Positions 14,700 to 18,250 of a stretch of DNA of 18,250 nucleotides are shown here, piece by piece. This DNA comes from an uncultured Eubacterium sp. Lineage in GTDB: Bacteria; Bacillota; Clostridia; Peptostreptococcales; Anaerovoracaceae. How positions within the stretch are numbered: position 1 is the first letter of the stretch; every line of letters begins with the position of its first letter. The DNA lies in assembly GCA_937900695.1 (NCBI GenBank), contig CALCFD010000003.1, forward strand, positions 1 to 18,250. Reading direction: 5' to 3'. The notes under the pieces were generated by a model, which saw only the letters and a program-made list of their open reading frames with translations, was not told where the DNA came from and did not search any database. The translations under genes and the position numbers were made by a program.

Positions 14700-16391
14700 C
14701 TACTGCTGTAAAACTGCCATAATCGGTGGTATTAACTGCTTTTTACGTGATACTACGCCTTCTAGATAAAGACCCTCATCTTTAGCCTTAGTTTCAAATG
14801 CAGATTCTAAAACACCTTGAGCATTTGGGCCATTAAAGATAAGCTCTGTTGATTCAGCTGAAACATTTGTAATCATTAGGCATACCATATCTATACCTTC
14901 TTCCTTAATTGCAGTTTCAAGATAAGGAAGCATTCTTTCCTTAACCATTTTTACATCTTCTTCATTTGCTGCAAGAACCTGTCCCGCTCCAAATGCAAAT
15001 CCATCTGCTATAAACTGCTTATAATCTTGATAAAAAATTTCCTTTTCAGTTTTCGATTCAAGATCTAAGCTAGCTCTTAGCATACATTGCCATAAATCAT
15101 CTAAATCGATACCAGCCTTAGCTGCAATTTCAGTGGCAGCTTCTTTATCTATTTCTGTGCAAGTAGGAGACTTAAACAACATAGTGTCGGATAGAATCGC
15201 TGAGCATAAAAGACCTGCAATGTCATTTGGAATTTCAATCTCGGCTTCCTTAAACATCTGATATATAATTGTTGATGTGCATCCTACAGGTTTATTCGTT
15301 ACGCTAATTGGCTGCATAGTTTCAACTGTTCCTAACTTATGATGATCTACAATTTCAACTACGTCTGCATCAAATAAACCAAATACAGCCTGATTCATTT
15401 CATTATGATCAACTAATATTACCTGCTTTGAAGGCATGTCAATAAGAGAAGTTTTATTAATCATACCTATAAAATTTCCTTCTTTATCCATTACAGGAAA
15501 ATCCCTATATCTCTTATATGTCATATCAGCCTTGATATCATCTACAAAATCATCTTCCTCAAATGAACAAATCTGCTCTCTTTTCTTCATCAGATGCTTA
15601 ACAGGAATACTCTGGTTTATCATACGAGCAACTTTATATGTATCATATGGTGTAACTATAATTGTTACATCATCAATCTTGGCTAAATCCAAAATTTCTT
15701 CTGAAATTGTTACATCGTTACATAGTACTAAACAAGCTACTTTCTTTTCAATTAAAAATTTCTGACTTGCTTCGTCATCTGATAAAATCGCAATATCGCC
15801 TGCCTCAACATTAATCCCCATAAGTTCTTTGTTAGCAGCTGCAATATTAACTTTACCGCCTTCGACTATTTTATCTTCATCTCCAACTAAAAGTTTGCCT
15901 TCAAGTACATCAACGATATTTTTATATCTTACTCCAGCATTAGTTACCATAGTGTTATTATAAACATCCATATATGTTCTAGCAATATCACCTATAGTAA
16001 CGATACCTTTCATATTTTTATTTTCATCATTTATAGGAAGAGTATATGCATCATTATCATGCATAATTGCCAATGCTTCCTTTATTGTTGTATCTTCACT
16101 AACAGCAACAACATCTTTAATCTTAATATCTTTAATCTGTCTTCTGATATCTGTTGCCACCTTTGGTGCTACAGCATCAAATCTTTCAAGCACATAAGCA
16201 GTTTCAGAATTTGGCTCTCCAGCTGCCATAGGAATGTATGTACTTTCTTTAGAAACTCTTCCCCAGAATTTATTCTCATCTGCTCTATTTGCTTCAGCCA
16301 TCTTATTTTTTAAATAAGCCATGCTGATTGCTGCACAAATCGAATCTGTATCTGGGTTTTTATGACCATAAATGTATATTTCTTTCTTCAT
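14700..16391 (-). CDS. ppaC: CBS/DRTGG-type manganese-dependent inorganic pyrophosphatase (first of tandem pair)
   Basis: This 563-residue paralogue has the same domain order as the gene just downstream: GHKNPDTDS (H10/D14/D16), first CBS (about 90-142), DRTGG (about 150-258), second CBS (about 262-320), DHNE 328-331, DHH 349-351, SDT 401-403, and SRKKQ 548-552. The catalytic residues are intact. It differs from its neighbour by an extra segment of about 18 residues in the N-terminal DHH region (about 33-50) and by clear divergence in the CBS/DRTGG part, so the duplication is not recent. The two enzymes may respond to different nucleotides; that is inference. It is the promoter-proximal gene, with AAGGAG nine bases before the ATG. 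A regulatory heteromer of the two is possible because CBS-PPases form dimers. Confidence 0.92.
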   Translation of the reverse strand: MKKEIYIYGHKNPDTDSICAAISMAYLKNKMAEANRADENKFWGRVSKESTYIPMAAGEPNSETAYVLERFDAVAPKVATDIRRQIKDIKIKDVVAVSEDTTIKEALAIMHDNDAYTLPINDENKNMKGIVTIGDIARTYMDVYNNTMVTNAGVRYKNIVDVLEGKLLVGDEDKIVEGGKVNIAAANKELMGINVEAGDIAILSDDEASQKFLIEKKVACLVLCNDVTISEEILDLAKIDDVTIIVTPYDTYKVARMINQSIPVKHLMKKREQICSFEEDDFVDDIKADMTYKRYRDFPVMDKEGNFIGMINKTSLIDMPSKQVILVDHNEMNQAVFGLFDADVVEIVDHHKLGTVETMQPISVTNKPVGCTSTIIYQMFKEAEIEIPNDIAGLLCSAILSDTMLFKSPTCTEIDKEAATEIAAKAGIDLDDLWQCMLRASLDLESKTEKEIFYQDYKQFIADGFAFGAGQVLAANEEDVKMVKERMLPYLETAIKEEGIDMVCLMITNVSAESTELIFNGPNAQGVLESAFETKAKDEGLYLEGVVSRKKQLIPPIMAVLQQ

Positions 16392-16435
16392 AGCGCGGTC
16401 TCCTTGAACCCTTTCTTTTATTTTTCTAACAGTTA

Positions 16436-16455
16436 ATTATACCATAAATTATACC
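16436..16455 (-). promoter_or_regulatory. Twin extended -10 boxes of the pyrophosphatase genes
   Basis: On the minus strand TGGTATAATT occurs twice, with TATAAT at 16436-16441 and 16448-16453, 12 bp apart; each is an extended -10 (TG-N-TATAAT). The -35 matches are weak (ATACAA at 16459-16464, TTTGAA at 16470-16475). This predicts two overlapping promoters whose starts are about one helical turn apart. Confidence 0.6.
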
Positions 16456-16537
16456 AATTTGTATTTATATTCAAATAAAACTTCTATTCCGTTTTGCAAC
16501 AATTAATATGAATATTATTAGTTGTACAATTAGAAAC

Positions 16538-16567
16538 TTGTATGCAAGCACTTTAGTGCATTATATT
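16538..16567 (+). promoter_or_regulatory. Candidate distal cstA promoter
   Basis: TTGTAT (16538-16543) and TATATT (16562-16567) are separated by 18 bp, with an imperfect GCACT/AGTGC dyad in the spacer. It would give a leader of about 155 bases containing two further inverted repeats. Confidence 0.4.
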
Positions 16568-16616
16568 ATTATTGTTAATAACCAAGTATCAGCTATAGAT
16601 AGAATCTATATCTGAT

Positions 16617-16636
16617 TGTTTTTGTATACAAAAACA
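16617..16636. promoter_or_regulatory. 20 bp perfect palindrome upstream of cstA
   Basis: TGTTTTTGTATACAAAAACA is a gap-free 20 bp palindrome, about 93 bases before the cstA start. It lies 10 bp upstream of the candidate proximal -35 box. It looks like a binding site for a dimeric regulator; the regulator is unknown. Confidence 0.5.
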
Positions 16637-16646
16637 CAAATAACCC

Positions 16647-16674
16647 TTTAAAAGTGACATAAATGTAGTAGAAT
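16647..16674 (+). promoter_or_regulatory. Candidate proximal cstA promoter
   Basis: TTTAAA (16647-16652) and TAGAAT (16669-16674) are separated by 16 bp. Each box is a four- or five-of-six match to consensus. The start would be near 16681, leaving a leader of about 48 bases. Confidence 0.4.
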
Positions 16675-16728
16675 ATGTAAGTAATTATTACACACTCACA
16701 ATATGAGAGGAAGAAGGGGAGGAACAAT

Positions 16729-18171
16729 ATGATATCTTTTATCGTAAGTTTGATTATTCTTATTGTAGGTTACATAATCTATGGTAAGTTTGTTGAAAAG
16801 ATTTTCAATCCAGATGACAGACCTACACCTGCTGTTGAACATCCAGATGGTGTAGACTATGTACCTATGAGTGGTTGGAGAGCATTTTTAATTCAGCTAC
16901 TTAATATCGCAGGCTTAGGCCCAATCTTTGGAGCACTTTCTGGTGCTATTTGGGGTCCTGTAGTATATATTTGGATTGTTTTAGGTACTATTTTCGCAGG
17001 TGGTGTACACGACTTCCTAAGCGGAATGTTATCTTTAAGACATGATGGTGCTAGTATTTCAGAAATCGTAGGTATTTACCTAGGACCTGTTATGAAAACT
17101 ATCATGAGAATTTTCTCAGTAGTATTACTTGTAATGGTTGGTACTGTATTTATGGTAGGACCTGCTGGTCTATTAGCGATGCTTACACCAAATACACTAA
17201 ACGTTACATTCTGGACAATAGTTATCTTAGTTTACTACTTCCTAGCAACTTTATTGCCAATTGATAAGATCATCGGTAAGCTATACCCTATATTTGGTAT
17301 CTGCCTAATCATCATGGCTATTGGTATCGGTGGAGCTACTTTAATTAACTCTGGCGCAAGACCAATGCCTGAAATTACTTTTGAAAATCTACATCCTGAC
17401 AAGGCACCTATTTGGCCTCTAATGTTCATCACTGTAGCTTGTGGAGCTATCTCAGGTTTCCACGCAACTCAGTCTCCAATGATGGCAAGATGTCTAACAA
17501 GCGAAAGACAGGGAAGAAAGATTTTCTACGGCGCAATGGTCGCTGAAGGTATTATCGCATTAATTTGGGCTTCTGCTGGTGTTGCTTTCTACGAAGGAAC
17601 AGGTGGACTTCTAGCTGCTGGTGGTGGTCAGTCAAGCACAGTATATGAAATGTCATTAGGACTACTTGGCCCTGTTGGTGGTGTTCTTGCTATGGTAGGT
17701 GTTATTGCTTGTCCTATTACTTCTGGTGATACTGCATTTAGAAGTGCTAGACTTACTATCTCTGACTGGTTTGGTATTGAACAAAAAACAATGAAATCTC
17801 GTCTAATCCTAGCGGCTCCTCTATTAATCGCAGGATATGTAATTTCATTATTCGACTACAGCATTGTATGGAGATACTTCTCATGGTCAAACCAGACTCT
17901 AGCAATGATGGCTCTATGGGCTAGTGCAACTTACTTAGCTCAAAAGGCTAGTGCTAACGCAAGCTTAATTGCTGCAATACCTGCTACATTTATGTCAGCT
18001 GTAAGCTGTACTTATATCCTATACGCTCAAGAAGGATTTAACATGGGTGGCCACGGGATGACAAATGTTGCTTACATTATTGGTATCATCTTTGCAGTAT
18101 TATGCTTAGCATTATTCATTTTCAAAGCCTATATTCCTGCAACAAAGAAAAACAAGCTTCAGCAGGTATAA
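16729..18171 (+). CDS. cstA: CstA-family carbon starvation protein (peptide/pyruvate transporter)
   Basis: The 480-residue polytopic membrane protein has about twelve hydrophobic segments and the CstA family hallmarks: PMSGWRAFLIQLLNIAGLGPIFGALSGAIWGP (about residues 46-77), the FAGGVHDFLSGMLSLRHDG loop, GFHATQSPMMARCL (about 244-257), and a C-terminal GDTAFRSARLTISDWF segment. E. coli CstA is about 701 residues; this is the short form common in Clostridia, lacking much of the C-terminal extension. Family members import peptides or pyruvate and are induced on carbon limitation. The ATG follows a purine-rich AGGGGAGGA site. In this genome it could supply peptides or pyruvate for amino-acid fermentation. 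No terminator is present between its stop and the group II intron 29 bp later. Confidence 0.93.
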   Translation: MISFIVSLIILIVGYIIYGKFVEKIFNPDDRPTPAVEHPDGVDYVPMSGWRAFLIQLLNIAGLGPIFGALSGAIWGPVVYIWIVLGTIFAGGVHDFLSGMLSLRHDGASISEIVGIYLGPVMKTIMRIFSVVLLVMVGTVFMVGPAGLLAMLTPNTLNVTFWTIVILVYYFLATLLPIDKIIGKLYPIFGICLIIMAIGIGGATLINSGARPMPEITFENLHPDKAPIWPLMFITVACGAISGFHATQSPMMARCLTSERQGRKIFYGAMVAEGIIALIWASAGVAFYEGTGGLLAAGGGQSSTVYEMSLGLLGPVGGVLAMVGVIACPITSGDTAFRSARLTISDWFGIEQKTMKSRLILAAPLLIAGYVISLFDYSIVWRYFSWSNQTLAMMALWASATYLAQKASANASLIAAIPATFMSAVSCTYILYAQEGFNMGGHGMTNVAYIIGIIFAVLCLALFIFKAYIPATKKNKLQQV

Positions 18172-18200
18172 AAACTATAACTATTAATAACATAACTTAA

Positions 18201-18250
18201 ATCGAGTAGGAGGGGAATTTAACTAAATTTCCCGACCTCTCACACCACCG
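18201..18250 (-). mobile_element. Group IIC intron, 3' end (partial)
   Basis: Read on the minus strand from 18250, the sequence gives CGGTGGTGTG (3' arm of domain V), AGAGGT, a hairpin GGGA-A-ATTTA/TAAAT-TCCC (domain VI), and the terminus CCTACTCGAT at 18201. The domain V arm matches the Oceanobacillus iheyensis group IIC intron (GUACGGUGGUGUG), and a CTACTCGAT-type end is typical of this class. The rest of the intron lies to the right. The two window edges are opposite ends of same-strand introns and could be copies of one family. Confidence 0.78.

Larger units (their letters stand above)
16392..16728. promoter_or_regulatory. Divergent pyrophosphatase / cstA control region (337 bp, no gene)
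   Basis: No coding frame is seen. The left part holds twin extended -10 boxes for the pyrophosphatase genes. The right part, upstream of cstA, holds TTGTACAA (16522-16529), an imperfect CTTGTATGCAAG dyad (16537-16548), GCACT/AGTGC (16548-16559), TATAGAT-N3-ATCTATA (16594-16610) and a 20 bp perfect palindrome (16617-16636). This density of dyads suggests regulated transcription of cstA. Confidence 0.6.

Noticed and set aside
16392..16728. T-box or metabolite riboswitch upstream of cstA or the pyrophosphatases.
   Set aside because: No T-box consensus, no conserved riboswitch core and no terminator/antiterminator pair could be found; the dyads look like DNA-binding sites.
1..18250. CRISPR arrays, rRNA or tRNA genes, DNA transposase genes, prophage genes.
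   Set aside because: None was seen on either strand; the only mobile elements supported are the two intron ends.

Overview
This 18.25 kb stretch is low-GC DNA with strong AGGAGG-type ribosome binding sites and short intergenic gaps. Its gene content fits an obligately anaerobic, amino-acid-fermenting member of the Clostridia: a ferredoxin-dependent 2-oxoacid oxidoreductase with phosphotransbutyrylase and butyrate kinase, CBS/DRTGG-type pyrophosphatases, a short CstA, and an ECF vitamin transporter subunit. The species cannot be named from the sequence alone.

Layout. Positions 1-44 are the 5' end of a group IIC intron on the minus strand, inserted directly after the terminator of an ECF transporter S-component gene (89-649, minus). 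Divergent from that gene is a MocR-type GntR/aminotransferase regulator (769-2154, plus), with candidate operator repeats between them. The regulator meets a minus-strand group head-on at a bidirectional terminator (2166-2207). Read in its own direction, that group is corA (8159-7272), a separately promoted arsC/Spx-like gene (7206-6844), a membrane metallophosphoesterase (6831-5656), a DUF975-CmpB fusion membrane protein (5618-3969), and an overlapping P1B-ATPase homologue (3988-2213) that has lost every catalytic motif.

A 385 bp divergent control region (8160-8544) leads into the plus-strand operon ptb-iorA-iorB-buk (8545-12927). This operon is a complete oxidative arm: aryl (or related) pyruvate to acyl-CoA plus reduced ferredoxin, then acyl-phosphate, then acid plus ATP. 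Facing terminators at 12951-13029 separate it from two tandem minus-strand genes for CBS/DRTGG family II pyrophosphatases (13051-14688 and 14700-16391). A 337 bp divergent control region with several dyads precedes cstA (16729-18171, plus). The window closes in the 3' end of another minus-strand group IIC intron (18201-18250), 29 bp after the cstA stop codon.

How they fit together. CstA (peptide or pyruvate uptake), the Ior-Ptb-Buk module (substrate-level ATP from 2-oxoacids) and nucleotide-regulated pyrophosphatases fit the energy economy of an amino-acid fermenter. The most unusual item is the degenerate P1B ATPase at 2213-3988. It keeps the whole P-type fold, but the TGE, CPC, DKTGT, HP and GDGxND motifs are all replaced, and it is translationally coupled to a DUF975-CmpB membrane protein. 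This looks like a repurposed, non-pumping protein and is the best candidate here for something undescribed. The regulator at 769-2154 is a second case of lost catalysis, because the PLP-binding lysine is a serine.
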